This document shows, in pieces, positions 22,130 through 33,687 of a stretch of 64,000 nucleotides of DNA. A model generated the notes under the pieces. It was not told where the DNA came from. It did no database searches and was given only the letters and a program-made list of their open reading frames with translations. Each line of letters begins with the position of its first letter. Within the stretch, counting starts at the first letter, position 1. The position numbers and the translations under genes were made by a program. The stretch comes from Humulus lupulus (Eukaryota; Streptophyta; Magnoliopsida; Rosales; Cannabaceae): positions 169,847,980 to 169,911,979 of the forward strand of contig NC_084798.1 of assembly GCF_963169125.1 (NCBI RefSeq), in the 5' to 3' direction.

Positions 22130-24803
22130 CAAGATGTATGCATGCGATCACTGGGGAAGTGAATATTTAATAGACCCAAATTTATTCTAAACATTGGTCG
22201 ATGATGTATCGGAATCGACCAGACATTGATCTCAACCGTGATACTCCTGAACCTCCTGCCCAACCTTGGGAGATATCTCACTAATATGATTTTTATTTTG
22301 CCCCCAACCAGGAGTATTGACGTATGGTTGATGAATTTCAGCAAGGAATAAGGAAATTCCTTCAAAAGGACTGGACCTATGTTGTCCATCCTAACTCTGT
22401 TGATACTCTCCCAATTGGAATCCTAACCAGTGGGAGGGCAATGAGTAGGACTTCAATTGTTGAAGAGGTTGTAAATGTTTCTTTTCGTTCCCCAGATATG
22501 GCCAAAGTAAAGCAAATGACTAGGCAACGAACAACTATAGATAAGGGTGTTCATCAAACCACCTACACCGCACAAACCGCCCACACCACACCAAAATTAT
22601 TGGTTTGGAACCTTTTGCAGTGCGATTGTAATTTGTATTTTGCCAAACCGTGTGGCGTGGTGCATTTTGTAGTTTTAAATTTTATAAATGTGGTTTAAAC
22701 CGCATCGCACCCCATCGTTATTATATTAATTTTTTATATATTTGTTTTGTCAAGTTTACTACATTTAAACTTAATGCATATATATTTATATAGCATAATA
22801 TACACAATATCTAGAAAAATTATTATGTTTCATAGGATGTTAATTTCTACTTCAACATAATGATATTCTTCATTAATCCAAACCTTTACTTCTATATCAC
22901 ATTTTTTCTTTGTTATTAGTTTATTGTATTGCTAAAAGTTTATTATTTTGTCGTAGATTTATTGGTTTGTTAAACACTCTTTAATTATGAGATTTATTAT
23001 GAATATTTATTAATTCTAATGTTTAATTATTAAATTATTTGACAATAAGTATAAACCACCCACACTGCACCGCACCACACCATATTTTTGCGATGCGGTT
23101 TGGAAAATTGCTCAAACCCCATATGCAGTGAGGTCCAATAAATTGGCAAAAAACCACACCACCCGCACCACGAACATCCCTAGATACAGACCCACACGTC
23201 ACAAGGAAAATGACCAGTAGGAATAATGACCAGCACAAAGGCAAAACAAGCAGCCGAAGTAGTTGTACTGGCTGTCAAGGTGACCAACACCTTTATACTC
23301 TGAGCGAAGCTCAAGCCTCGGAAGAAGAAAAATGTGGCATGGCATGTTGTCCCAGTAAGCACACTTTCGAGAAATGCTCCTGAAGGTTACCCCGAGAGGT
23401 ACAACATCCGAGGGATTAATATGGTGACTCCTCAGGCCTACCAGCGCACTAACTTGCCTGGTGGAACCTTTAGCACCTGGCCGCACTTCCACATATAGGT
23501 TAGCACCACACTATCACTCCATGAGTACTTCAGGGGCGTATATGAGTACTTCAGTATTGCCACTTTCCAAATTATTTCGAACGGATACCTAATGCTTTCA
23601 GTATTATACATCCTCCACCTCCTCCGCCAGTGGGAACCTCCAACTCCCCACGAGGTCCCTTACCTATTCGACCTTAAGTCCAATCCAGGTCAGCATGGTA
23701 CTGATTTTTCTATTTCTACCACAGGTACATGACAAAAGTGTTCCTGACCAAGCCCACATTTAGGAGAAAGGTGGGTGTATACTTCAAGGAATATTTTTTG
23801 ACGACCAACCTGGTCGCAAAAAATCTATCCTTTCAACGAGGAGGTAATGAGCTTTCTTATTTATCCTTTCTCTTTTTATTATATTAGTTGATACTTAGCT
23901 TATTTTACTTCGCTGTTTAGGCCCATGGGCACGGCCTATTCCCACCACAGGCATGCTCACTCGAGCAGCTTTGCTAGCCAGGCTCACCGATGATGAGAAA
24001 AACTATAGGCTGCTAGTTAATAATGTTAATGAATAGATGGGGCAGAGCGAGCAGCCCCAGTCGACCCCTACTCCTACCAGGAGAAAAACAGGGGGAATAA
24101 GCATCAGGGAGCAGGAGAATGCTCCTCGCGCCAGGGCTCCAGTAGCCCCTGAAGTCAGAGGAAAAGGCAAACAATTTCTAGTCGAAGATCCTTTGGACAT
24201 CTCTCTTTCCTCTTTTGACGACGAGGATGTCATTCGAAGTAATAACTTAGAATATAGCAATACTTCACCAGTAGCTAAGTGTAGGCATAAACCTTTTAAC
24301 TCGCCATCTTCCAATTCTGACCTCCTCGGAAAGGAAGCAGAGGCAAAGATTTTAAATGCTTTCTAGGAAGATCTTTCCTGGTGGAATAGCTCTTCTTTTT
24401 TAAGTTGCTTCTCGAGTAGTAGTGTAGATATGGATATCGTACTTACTTTATAATATTTTGCTCGTTTGTTCTATTATTCCTCTGTTGAATTTTTCAAACA
24501 TATTTTATATTGATTGCATCCATGTCAGCTTCTGAGGCCTTTGACCTTTATACCTCGGCCTCCCCTCCTGCCTCGACTAAGAAGGCCCCAAAAAGGAATG
24601 CCACCAATGGTGCTGGGTCAAGAAAAGAGCATGCAGCCCAGGCGAGACCCTCCTGCAGCAATTGTCACCCCTCCTTCCAACCAGACTCCTCCAGCCAACT
24701 AAGCTCCTCCTCCGTCGATCAGCTCTCCAATAGCCTCGACGATTGACCCGAGCAACTCTCTAGACAAATTTCAATGCCTCAAGGCCTCTACCGGGATGAT
24801 CTG
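22130..24803 (+). pseudogene. Antisense extra gene of Tat element, N-terminal exons (degraded)
   Basis: Plus-strand coding pieces run opposite to gag-pol. 22324-22540 reads DEFQQGIRKFLQKDW, then SGRAMSRTSIVEEV. After a small hAT-like insertion, 23560-23840 reads a conserved-looking block (LHLLRQWEPPTPHEVPYLFD, then YMTKVFLTKPTFRRKVGVYFKEYF). An intron-like gap (about 23845-23920) leads to MLTRAALLARLTDDEKNYRLL and a Ser/Pro-rich acidic region (24037-24366), and a further exon lies at about 24510-24780. This layout resembles plant proteins annotated as putative gypsy-type transposon (Pfam Transposase_28 type), found in Tat elements as extra antisense ORFs. Function unknown. Several stops; not functional. 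Confidence 0.6.
22543..23181. mobile_element. Small hAT-like non-autonomous DNA transposon
   Basis: The left end AAGGGTGTTCATCAAACCAC and right end GTGGTGCGG...GAACATCCCTA (inverted) form terminal repeats around AGGGTGTTC. The subterminal regions are rich in CACCGCAC words on both sides with opposite orientation, and the centre is AT-rich. It splits the antisense gene. TSD not resolved. Confidence 0.5.
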
Positions 24804-26423
24804 TGTAACGCCCTAGATAGCCAATATCGTTACACTGTGTGTTTAAAATAGTGTTAGACTCTCTAAATGAGTCTCTTGGCCATAAATGTGTAATTAAACG
24901 TGATTAACGATTTAGGGTCAAAAATTTTAGTCAAAGGGATAACTATTCCATTCAAATGTTTACGTTCATACATGGGATCCCAAAATAACATTTAAAAGGC
25001 TAATTACATTTTAAAATTTACAACCAACTGACCTAAGCGACAAAATAGGGTTTGACCCTAGTTCCTCTGAGAAACCCCGGCTGTGATGGTTGAGCAGCCA
25101 CATATGTACACGTCGCCACCGAAGCTATCCAACTCATGACTGGTCCAGCTTCCCATTTCCCTTACCTACACCACATAGCACCCGTGAGCCAAGGCTAAGC
25201 AAGAAAACTTCAACATGCTCATAAGCAGTTAATAACATATTATAGAATCATAATAAGCATGCATAGCAGTAATAACCATACTCATGCATGCATTCTATTC
25301 ATATAAGTGACTACAGTGTCACGTCGAGGCCCGTTGCCCTAAATATGTGACCGTAGAGTCACCCTGGGGCCGTTGTCCTAAGTAAATGACTAATAAATCA
25401 TACCATGGTCTGTTTCCCTAGGATATGGGACTATTGAGTCACCGCAGGGCCCACTGTCCTATCCTCTCTATAACTAGCCTTAGAGATGGCCCAGCGTACC
25501 TAGCGCTTTAATTTTCCAATATCCATAAGGTCGGTCAAGCGTATATCACTATCCTGATTAGGCCTAACCATATCAACCAGCGCATAGCTCGCTATTTCCT
25601 CCCTTGACTTATAAATCAATGCTTTCGTCCAGCACTCAGTGCGCTACTGCCGTCCTTGACTTATAAGTCAATGCTTTCAATCAGATAATGCAAACATGCA
25701 TACATCATTTAACAATTATCCAAATACAGAGTATTCAAGCATGCTTAATCAAGCAATCATAGGCATAATCATAATCATGCTCATTCACAGGGGCTCAAGC
25801 CCTAATCATATATATATTTAACAACCAGGCCAAGCCCTAATCACATACATCACGTATTAGGTGCAATTTTCTTACTTCCGGTCCAAGCACAAGTTAATTA
25901 ACAACGACCCCCGAGCACGATATCATCCCGAGCCCTAGCGGTACCCTAGTCACAATTATAATAAATGATATCCATATATATCGAGTAAATAAAGACTTCC
26001 AGATCGAGTCCTAAACTCTGGGACCTTGAATTCTAATAAATGGGGTATTAGAATCCTTCCCGAGCCCTTAGGTTTGAGTTCCTACCACTCAAAACCTACT
26101 TTGGCAAATACTCTCAATTTGAATCGTGACACCCCTCAATAAGCTTTGCAGCTCTCCACAAGTCAGAGAGCCCAGCACCCAATTTCACTAGACACGTGCT
26201 GCGACACAACCTGCCTAGCGCCGCGGTGCCAAGGCGGTTTGAGGCACTCCTCGGTTCTCTGAGTTCATGAGGGCCACGATGCACACGAACCCAGTTTTTC
26301 TAGCATTTTCCCCGAGCCGATTCCTCCAAAATTCACCCCAAAGTGGTACCAAACCCATAATTCAACCCCAAAACATCATCAATACATTATAAACATCAAA
26401 ACCCAACCTCAAACTTAACAAAC

Positions 26424-28706
26424 TGTAACGACCCAAATTCGCTAATAAGGCTTAAGGGCCTTGATTAGTGTGTCAGGAGGGCATTAATGGAATAATTATG
26501 ATTTAATGAGTAATTATATGTCTGATAGTGTTTATATGATAATTGATTATATTATGTGGTAATATGATATGTGATATATGTGAGAACCACATTATTATGT
26601 GGACAGGTTCGCTGAGCACGACTCAAGACGGTTCTAGGGTCAGATAGCGGGGAAAAGTCACAATGGGGCTTAAGATAAGACTTTGGACAAGTCGGGGTAC
26701 TTTTAGATAGCGGATAGTGATTTGGGTTATCGGGACATGAAAATAAATATATGGAGATATATTTGAGGTTAGAATGTCTAGGCGGGAATAATAAGGGATT
26801 TTACCATTTTGGCCTCGGGGATGGTTCTGGCACCCTGAACCTCGGGATTAACTGAATACGTGAGATAGATATTAGGAAGCCTTTGGAAGAAAAACACAAA
26901 CCGACTTACACTTAGCCTCAGCTCTTTCTCACGCTTAAGGAAAAACAAAGGGAAGGAAAAAGAACACAGAAAACAGGGGAAACAAGTTGGGATTTCTGAG
27001 TTTGGTGGTGAGAATTTGGAGGTTTAGCTCAGGGAAAATCAAGGAACTGAAGCAAGGATTAAGTTAAGCATCTAACTCTATTTTCTATGGTTGAATTATG
27101 AGTTCTAGCTGGGTTTTAGTTAAGTGTTGAAACAAGTATAATTTTGATGTTCTAAGGCAGAATTAAGAGGGAAAAACTTGGGAGCTTAGCTTGGCCACAG
27201 TTTGGTGAAGTGATTCTACAACAAAGGTAAGTTTCAACTCCAAGTTTAGAGGCTTTAAATTGAGTTTGAGTGTTTATAGTACTTGGGTTTCAGAAATTGA
27301 AAGGAGGAGATTAGAGTGTGTTAGGCTGTGTTTTCTTGGGAATTATGTTGTTTAGATCATGCTAAAGGATTTGGGAATTAATTGGTTAAGAGTTGGGAAG
27401 CTTTGGGATGGTTTAAGGTGAGGTTTCAGACTTAGAAATGGTGTAAAATCTGGGTTCGAAGGGGAGGGTCGCGGCTCTGTTCTAGAGCGCTACGGCCCTA
27501 GCATGCAAAGAAGCCAAGGAGGCTCGGCCAAGGGGGTGCGCCGCGGCGCCCAAGGCAAGGGCCGCGGCGCGTGTGTGGTTCAGTGTGGGAGTAGGTACTG
27601 TTTTGGGGAAGGGCTGCGACTAGGCTTTGGGGGCCGTAGCCCTGGGTTGCACACATGAATTTTTGAGAGTTTTAAGCACGGGAGAGTGGTCTAGTGTGCT
27701 CGGGTTTGGTTTCACCACCGTGCTTGGTGGAATTAGGAGTCTCGGGAGTAGGTTTTGTAACTGGAAACCTATATTTGAGTATTTATGAAACCCTATACTT
27801 TGGTTGTGGCTAGGTGATAAAAGCTTAGGCTCGGGAACGGATCGTGCTTGAGGGGCGTTGCTCGTAATTCAATAACCGTACAGACTAAAGGTAAGAAAAC
27901 TGCACCTGGTTGAATATATGTGACGGGACTAAGGGCTCCCTATTGTAGATGCTTGAGAAGATGGTATTATGCCATGCAAGCCATTTAGTGAGCCAACAGC
28001 CTAAGGGTGCCAAGGGTCTCACTAGCGCACAGGGCGAGGCTCGGTCACTGGTAGCCGAGAACAACTTATTATGCACTGAGCTCGGTTTAAGCGGGCCTGA
28101 GTCAGTGGGTTAAACAGAGGGTGCGGCCTAAGTCGTCGGCCCTGAATATTATGTGATATGAATGTTATATGTGATAGAATGTGTCTTGTATTGGATTGTA
28201 TATGTTGAATATCTGTTGTGGATTATCTGATGGGTATACATGCTTACTGAGCTATTTGTCTGTGATCATTGTTTAAGTTATCTATGATGTTTTCTTGCTG
28301 GACCTTGGCTCACGGGTGCTACGTGGTGCAGGTAAAGGCAAGGGCAAGTTAGATCAGCCCTGACTGTAGAGCTCAGCGAGCAGAATGTACATAGCTAGGT
28401 GCTCGGCCGCCACGATTGAGGTCTAGGCAAGGACATGGAACCTGAAGACTGTCTGTTTTGCCTTAGTATGGCTAGTGGCTATTCATGTACTTTTGAGAGT
28501 CTGTAAACGTTCTTTAACTTCGCTTTTGTATGGGATCCCATGTTACTACAGTTTAAATATATGAAATGAGTCTTTTAAGACCAAAACCTTTTTAACCTTA
28601 GCTTCTACCTGTTTAGTGACACGTTTTCAAATTAATGACTTGATTAGCAAGTCCTGCACCTTTATAAGTACACAGTGTAACGGTCTTGGCTATCCAGGGC
28701 ATTACA
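26424..28706 (+). repeat. 5' LTR of complete Tekay element
   Basis: TGTAACGACCC to CAGGGCATTACA. Compared with the 3' LTR it has extra sequence in the GC-rich module (about 27560-27610) and lacks a 14-bp GGCTGGTTTGAGTG insertion. The conserved block with CACGGGTGCTACGTGGTGCA lies at 28311-28330, directly followed by GGTAAAG, a splice-donor-like sequence. Confidence 0.95.
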
Positions 28707-28709
28707 ACT

Positions 28710-28721
28710 TGGTATCAGAGC
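28710..28721 (+). other. Primer binding site (initiator Met tRNA)
   Basis: TGGTATCAGAGC lies three bases after the 5' LTR and is complementary to the 3' end of plant initiator tRNA-Met, the usual Tekay primer. Confidence 0.9.
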
Positions 28722-29109
28722 ATCCTAGGTTTAAGGATTCCTGAAGACAGCCTGGATATGTACATTCGCTGCTGGAGACAAGCTCAAGTCAGGGTTTGGT
28801 AATGTGTATATGTGTGCTTATGTGCCTGAGATGAGTTATGCATGTTGTTGTTGACTGAATATCTAGGAAGCATGAGATACTGATAGGGCCTGGCCCTTGA
28901 TTGCTGTCTGAAAATATTGAGGCATGTTTATTAACATTGTCGTGCATGTAAATGAGTATATGGATGATTGACTGTTTATGGTGCATGGATACTTATATGT
29001 GTTGGTTACCTGTGATTGATTATGTTCTATTGTTGAGTTTTGGAGAAGCTTTTACCCTGTCATTGTGGTCTGACCGCTGAGTCGATATTTGCAGATTGAC
29101 TTGGATAAC

Positions 29110-30937
29110 TATGCGTCCAAGGAAATCTTCATGACTAGCCGACACTGGGTCCGGGACCAGGGGCAATGACTAGGGCCAGACACCTCCGCCAGTCCCTGAG
29201 AACTGGCAGCAGTTAATGGCTGAGATGCAGGCTCGATTACAGAGCCAAGACGAGCTGATTCGTATTCTGCAGCAGTAGGCTCCATCAGGGAGTGCTGCCC
29301 CTTCTTTACCACCTGCAGTGGTACCAGCTGTGCAGCCTGGGGAGGTTGTTAACAAGTGGGAACCATTATATGAGCGGTTCAGGAAGCAGCAACCCCCAGT
29401 CTTTGAGGGAGGACCGGATCCGTTGGAAGCCGAGCAGTGGCTAACCATGATTACAGTAATCCTGGATTTCATGAGAATTGAAGGACAGGATAGAGTGGCC
29501 TGTGCCACTTACATGTTGAGGGAGGATGCCCGTATTTGGTGGGAAGTGGCATTGCAGACCAGAGATGTTGCCACACTGACTTGGGAAGGTTTCAAGGATT
29601 TGTTTGGCCAGAAGTACTACAACATTGCTGTTAGGGCAGCAAAGGTCAATGAGTTTGTGAGTTTGGTGCAGGGCAGTATGACTGTTACTGAGTATGCCCT
29701 GAAATTTGATAGGCTTGCGAAGTTTGCACCAGATCTTGTGCCTACTGATGCTGCAGGGCAAGATCGTTTTATCAGGGGGCTAAATGCTATGATAGCCCGG
29801 GATGTTAGGATTACCACGGTACCTGGAGGAACAACTTATGCCCAGGTCGTTGAGAGGGCTCTTACCGCAGAGGAAGCGGAGAACAAGATATGGAAGGAGA
29901 GTGCGGTAAGGCGTGAGGGCCGCAGGGCGGTGCCTCCTTATTCAGGGACAGGTAGGGGCGGAGGCCCCAGTGACTTCAAGAGGAAGACTCCTGACACTTC
30001 AACCACTCCTGGTTCTGATAGGAGGGGTCGGGGTGGTCAGGGTGGCCGTCAGGGTGGCCGTGAGGCATGGAGGACCTATCCAGAGTGTCCAAGGTGTAGA
30101 AGACGCCATCTGGGCAAGTGTCGGGCCAAGGCATGTTTTGTGTGTGGGGCAGTGGGGCATCTCAGGAAAGACTACCCAACGGTGAAGAAAGGTGAAGCAG
30201 GAAAGGTGGATAGCTTGACCCCAGCTCGAGTATTCACCTTGACTCAGGTGGAGGCTAAGGCTAGTCCCTCAGTAGTGACAGGTCAGCTTTCTAGTGCTGG
30301 CTTTCCTTTTACAGTATTGATTGATTCTGGTGCTACACATTCTTTTGTTTCTAGTAGAGTGATTGATAGACTATGTAGACCTAGTGAGTATCGGACTGCG
30401 GGGTTTGGGACTTTGTTGCCTACAGGGGAGCTGGTAGTCTCTAGGAGGTGGATTAGGGCACTGCCAGTGATGGTTGATGGTAGGGAACTTTCGGTGGATT
30501 TGATTGAATTAGATTTGGGAGACTTTGATAGGATTCTAGGAATGGATTGGCTGGCTAGGTATGAGGCTACGATTGATTGTAGGAAGAAGATGGTTACTTT
30601 TGAGTCGGAGGGCAAGGACCCTTTTGTCTTTGTGGGTGCGGTGTCTGGACCCTGCATACCTATGATTTCAGCGTTGAGAGCCAGGGACCTGTTGCAGGGG
30701 GGATGCATAGGTTTTCTGGCTAGTGTGGTGGATACCACCAGAGTTATGCAGGCAGGGCCGGGAGAGACTAGATTGGCGTGCGAGTTTTTGGATGTCTTCT
30801 CTGAGGATTTGCTAGGGTTGCCGCCGCGTAGGGAGATACAGTTTGAGATTGAGTTGGCACCAGGGACAGAACCAGTATCTAGAACACCATACAGGATGGC
30901 ACCAGCAGAACTGAAAGAGTTGAAGATACAGTTGTAA
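29110..30937 (+). pseudogene. Tekay gag and protease
   Basis: The reading frame is broken at the start (ATG at 29110 meets a stop after seven codons; another TAG at 29276), then open from 29318 to 30937, 539 codons. Residues about 18-180 are the Retrotrans_gag domain (FEGGPDPLEAEQWL, ARIWWEVAL). Residues about 190-250 are basic and Gly/Arg-rich. The zinc knuckle at 273-286 reads CFVCGAVGHLRKDY, with the last Cys replaced by Tyr. The protease catalytic motif DSG begins at residue 336. The frame continues with EFLDVFSEDL, then ends at a TAA (30935-30937) inside the linker to RT. Gag packages the RNA; the protease cuts the polyprotein. Confidence 0.92.
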
Positions 30938-32218
30938 GAACTTCTGGATTTGGGATTTATCAGGCCTAGCTACTCTCCATGGGGCGCACCGGTACTGTTT
31001 GTTAAGAAGAAGGACGGGACCATGAGGATGTGCATTGATTACAGAGAATTGAACAAGTTGACTATTAAGAATAAGTATCCTCTACCAAGGATTGATGACT
31101 TGTTCGATCAGCTACAAGGTAAGACGGTGTTCTCAAAGATTGATCTTCGATCTGGTTATCACCAGCTGAGGATCAAGGATGAGGATATACCGAAGACAGC
31201 TTTCCGGACACGCTATGGACATTATGAGTTCTTGGTCATGTCTTTTGCTTTGACCAATGCCCCAGCAGCTTTCATGGATCTGATGAACAGGGTGTTCAAG
31301 GACTTTTTGGACCAGTTCGTCATTGTCTTCATCGATGACATCTTGGCATACTCCAGTTCAGAGGCAGAGCATGAGCAACATCTCCGACAGGTTTTACAGA
31401 GATTAAGGGAGCATCAGTTGTACGCCAAGTTTAAGAAGTGTGAGTTCTGGCTACCAGAAGTGACTTTCCTTGGACATATAGTTGGGGCAGAAGGGATTAA
31501 GGTGGACCCGTCCAAGGTAGAGGCGGTTAGAGATTGGCAGAGACCGAGGAATGCCTCGGAGGTGCGGAGTTTCCTTGGGTTAGCAGGTTACTACAGGCGG
31601 TTTGTAGAAGGGTTTTCGAAGATTTCTTCGCCGATGACAGAGTTGACAAGAAAGAATCAGAAGTTCGTCTGGTCAGAGAAGTGTGAAAAAAACTTTCAGG
31701 AATTGAAGCGACGACTTATTTCTGCGCCGGTGTTGAGTCTTCCTTCGGAGGAAGGGAAGTTCGTGGTTTACTGTGATGCATCGAGGTTGGGCTTAGGCTG
31801 TGTGCTGATGCAGAATGAGAAAGTTATAGCCTATGCATCTCGACAGCTGAAGGAGTATGAGCAGAGGTATCCGACTCATGATTTGGAGTTAGCGGCAGTG
31901 GTGTTTGCACTGAAGGTGTGGCGTCATTATCTGTATGGAGAAAAGTGCGAGATCTGCACTAATCATAAGAGTCTGAAGTATTTCTTTACGCAGAAGGATC
32001 TGAATATGAGACAGAGACGTTGGTTGGAGTTGGTTAAGGATTATGATTGTGATATCCTTTATCACCCTGGGAAAGCCAACGTAGTAGCAGATGCATTGAA
32101 CTGGAGGGGCCCAGGACAGTTGTATAGTTCTACTCAGATCTCGAGAGAATTGGCTGATGAGATGGTTAGGGCAAGGATAGAACTGGTGGTAGGCCAGTTA
32201 GCCAATGTCACTTTATAG
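30938..32218 (+). pseudogene. Tekay reverse transcriptase and RNase H
   Basis: The same frame as gag resumes after the TAA. The open part (422 codons from 30950) contains [40 protein letters not shown] and [12 protein letters not shown], with the catalytic FIDD pair at residues 129-130. [11 protein letters not shown] marks the thumb/connection. The RNase H domain starts near residue 270, with the first catalytic Asp at 276 (YCDAS) and a distal DAL motif near residue 381. All visible catalytic residues are intact; inactivation comes from the stop before it and the TAG at 32216-32218. Confidence 0.95.
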
Positions 32219-32863
32219 TCAACCCTGTTGGAGCAGATCAAGGAGGGTTAATTGGTGGATGTGCAATTACAGGATAGTAGGCAGCATGCCTTAGCAGGGA
32301 CAACTAAGGATTATTCAGTTTCGGAGACAGGTTTGCTCCGATATCAGGGACGAATTTGTGTTTCGACAGATGAGGGGATTAGGCGTGAGATATTGGATAA
32401 GTCCCACACTACACCATACTCACTTGATCCGGGTACCACGAAGATGTATCAGGATCTACGGACGTTATACTGGTGGCCCGGGATGAAGAAGGATGTAGTT
32501 GAGTATGTATCTAGATGTTTAACCTGTTAGTAGGTTAAGGCTGAGCATCAACGACCAGCAGGACTGCTTCAGCCTTTGGGTATCCCAGAATGGAAGTGGG
32601 AGGATATTACAATGGATTTTGTGGGAGGATTACCCAGGACAGTTGGACTTCATGACTCGGTGTGGGTGATAGTGGATAGATACACCAAGTCAACTCATTT
32701 TCTACCAGTTAGGTCAACTTATACTGTGGAACAGTATGCAGAGCTGTATGTGAGGGAGATAATTCATCTCCATGGGGTTCCAAAGTCTATTTATCTGATC
32801 GAGACCCTTTCTTTACCTCTAAGTTCTGGGGAGCTCTACAGAGAGCCATGGGGACTCAGTTGA
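32219..32863 (+). pseudogene. Tekay integrase zinc finger and first part of core
   Basis: After stops at 32216 and 32249 the frame reads the integrase N-terminal finger: TKMYQDLRTLYWWPGMKKDV and CLTC. The position of the second expected His appears as Asp (SLDPG). Two adjacent TAG codons (32528-32533) follow CLTC. The core then opens with WEDITMDFVGGLPRT (first catalytic Asp) and VDRYTKSTHF. Near 32790 the frame shifts by one base, and the downstream residues appear in the frame of the next segment. The enzyme would insert cDNA into the genome. Confidence 0.9.
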
Positions 32864-33651
32864 AGTTTAGCACAGCTTTTCATCCTCAGACTGATGGACA
32901 GTCTGAGAGGACGATTCAGGTACTGGAGCACATGCTTAGGGCATGTGTGATTGACTTTGAGGGTTCGTGGAGTAAGTATCTTCCATTGATTGAGTTTTCA
33001 TATAACAACAGTTATCAGTCCACGAATGAAGTGGCTCCTTATGAGATGTTATATGGAAGGAAGTGCAGATCGCCTATTCACTGGGATGAGATGGGTGATA
33101 GAAGATATTTGGGGCCAGATATGGTTCAGAAGACTAATGAGGCCATTGAAAATATTCGAGCTAGAATGCTTGCCTCGCAGAGTAGACAGAAAAGCTACGC
33201 TGATCCTAAGCGTAGGAACGTGGAGTTCCGGGTTGGGGACCACGTGTCTCTGCGAGTTTCACTGTTGAGGGGTGTGAGGAGGTTTGGAGTGAAGGGCAAG
33301 CTGAGCCCTCGGTTCGTTGGACCCTTTGAGATTCTAGAGAGGGTTGGGCAGGTGGCTTATAGGCTGGCCTTGCCACCGTCCTTATTAGGAGTTCATAACG
33401 TGTTTCACGTCTCTATGTTACGGAAGTATGTTTCTGATACTACACATGTATTGAGGCATGAGGACTTGGAGCTGCAGGAAGATTTGTTCTATGAGGAGAG
33501 ACCAGTTCAAATTTTAGATCGGAAGGATAAAGTTTTGCGGAATAAGACGATTCCTTTAGTGAAAGTATTATGGAGGAATAACAAGGTCGAGGAAGCGACC
33601 TGGGAGCTAGAGACGGCGATGCGGGATCAGCATCCCGAGCTATTCAGGTAA
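32848..33651 (+). pseudogene. Tekay integrase core end, C-terminus and chromodomain
   Basis: A frame of 267 codons, shifted relative to the upstream pol. It starts inside the core (GTQLKFSTAFHPQTDGQSER, containing the catalytic Glu) and continues with the GPF/Y module (SPRFVGPFEILERVGQVAYRL). It then has HNVFHVSMLRKY and, at residues about 215-262, a chromodomain of the group II type lacking some aromatic cage residues (IPLVKVLWRN, ATWELE), ending PELFR. Chromodomains of this lineage are linked to targeting of heterochromatin. The stop lies 36 bp before the 3' LTR. Confidence 0.92.
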
Positions 33652-33673
33652 ATTTCGAGGACAAAATTCTCAT

Positions 33674-33687
33674 TAGGAGGGGATAGT
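33674..33687 (+). other. Polypurine tract of complete Tekay element
   Basis: AGGAGGGGATAGT directly before the 3' LTR TG at 33688. The same sequence (complement) precedes the LTR at 49333-51644. Confidence 0.9.

Noticed and set aside
23035..23492. Several minus-strand frames of 60-97 codons
   Set aside because: They overlap the hAT-like element and the degraded antisense gene and show no conserved motif.
28706..28725. tRNA-like TGGTATCAGAGC
   Set aside because: It is a primer binding site directly after an LTR; no tRNA cloverleaf is present around it.
29170..29508. 112-codon minus-strand frame opposite the gag start
   Set aside because: A shadow of gag codon usage; no motif, and the opposite strand is identifiable.
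30283..30738. 151-codon frame on the minus strand opposite Tekay gag/protease
   Set aside because: It is the complement of clearly recognisable protease coding sequence and has no motif of its own.
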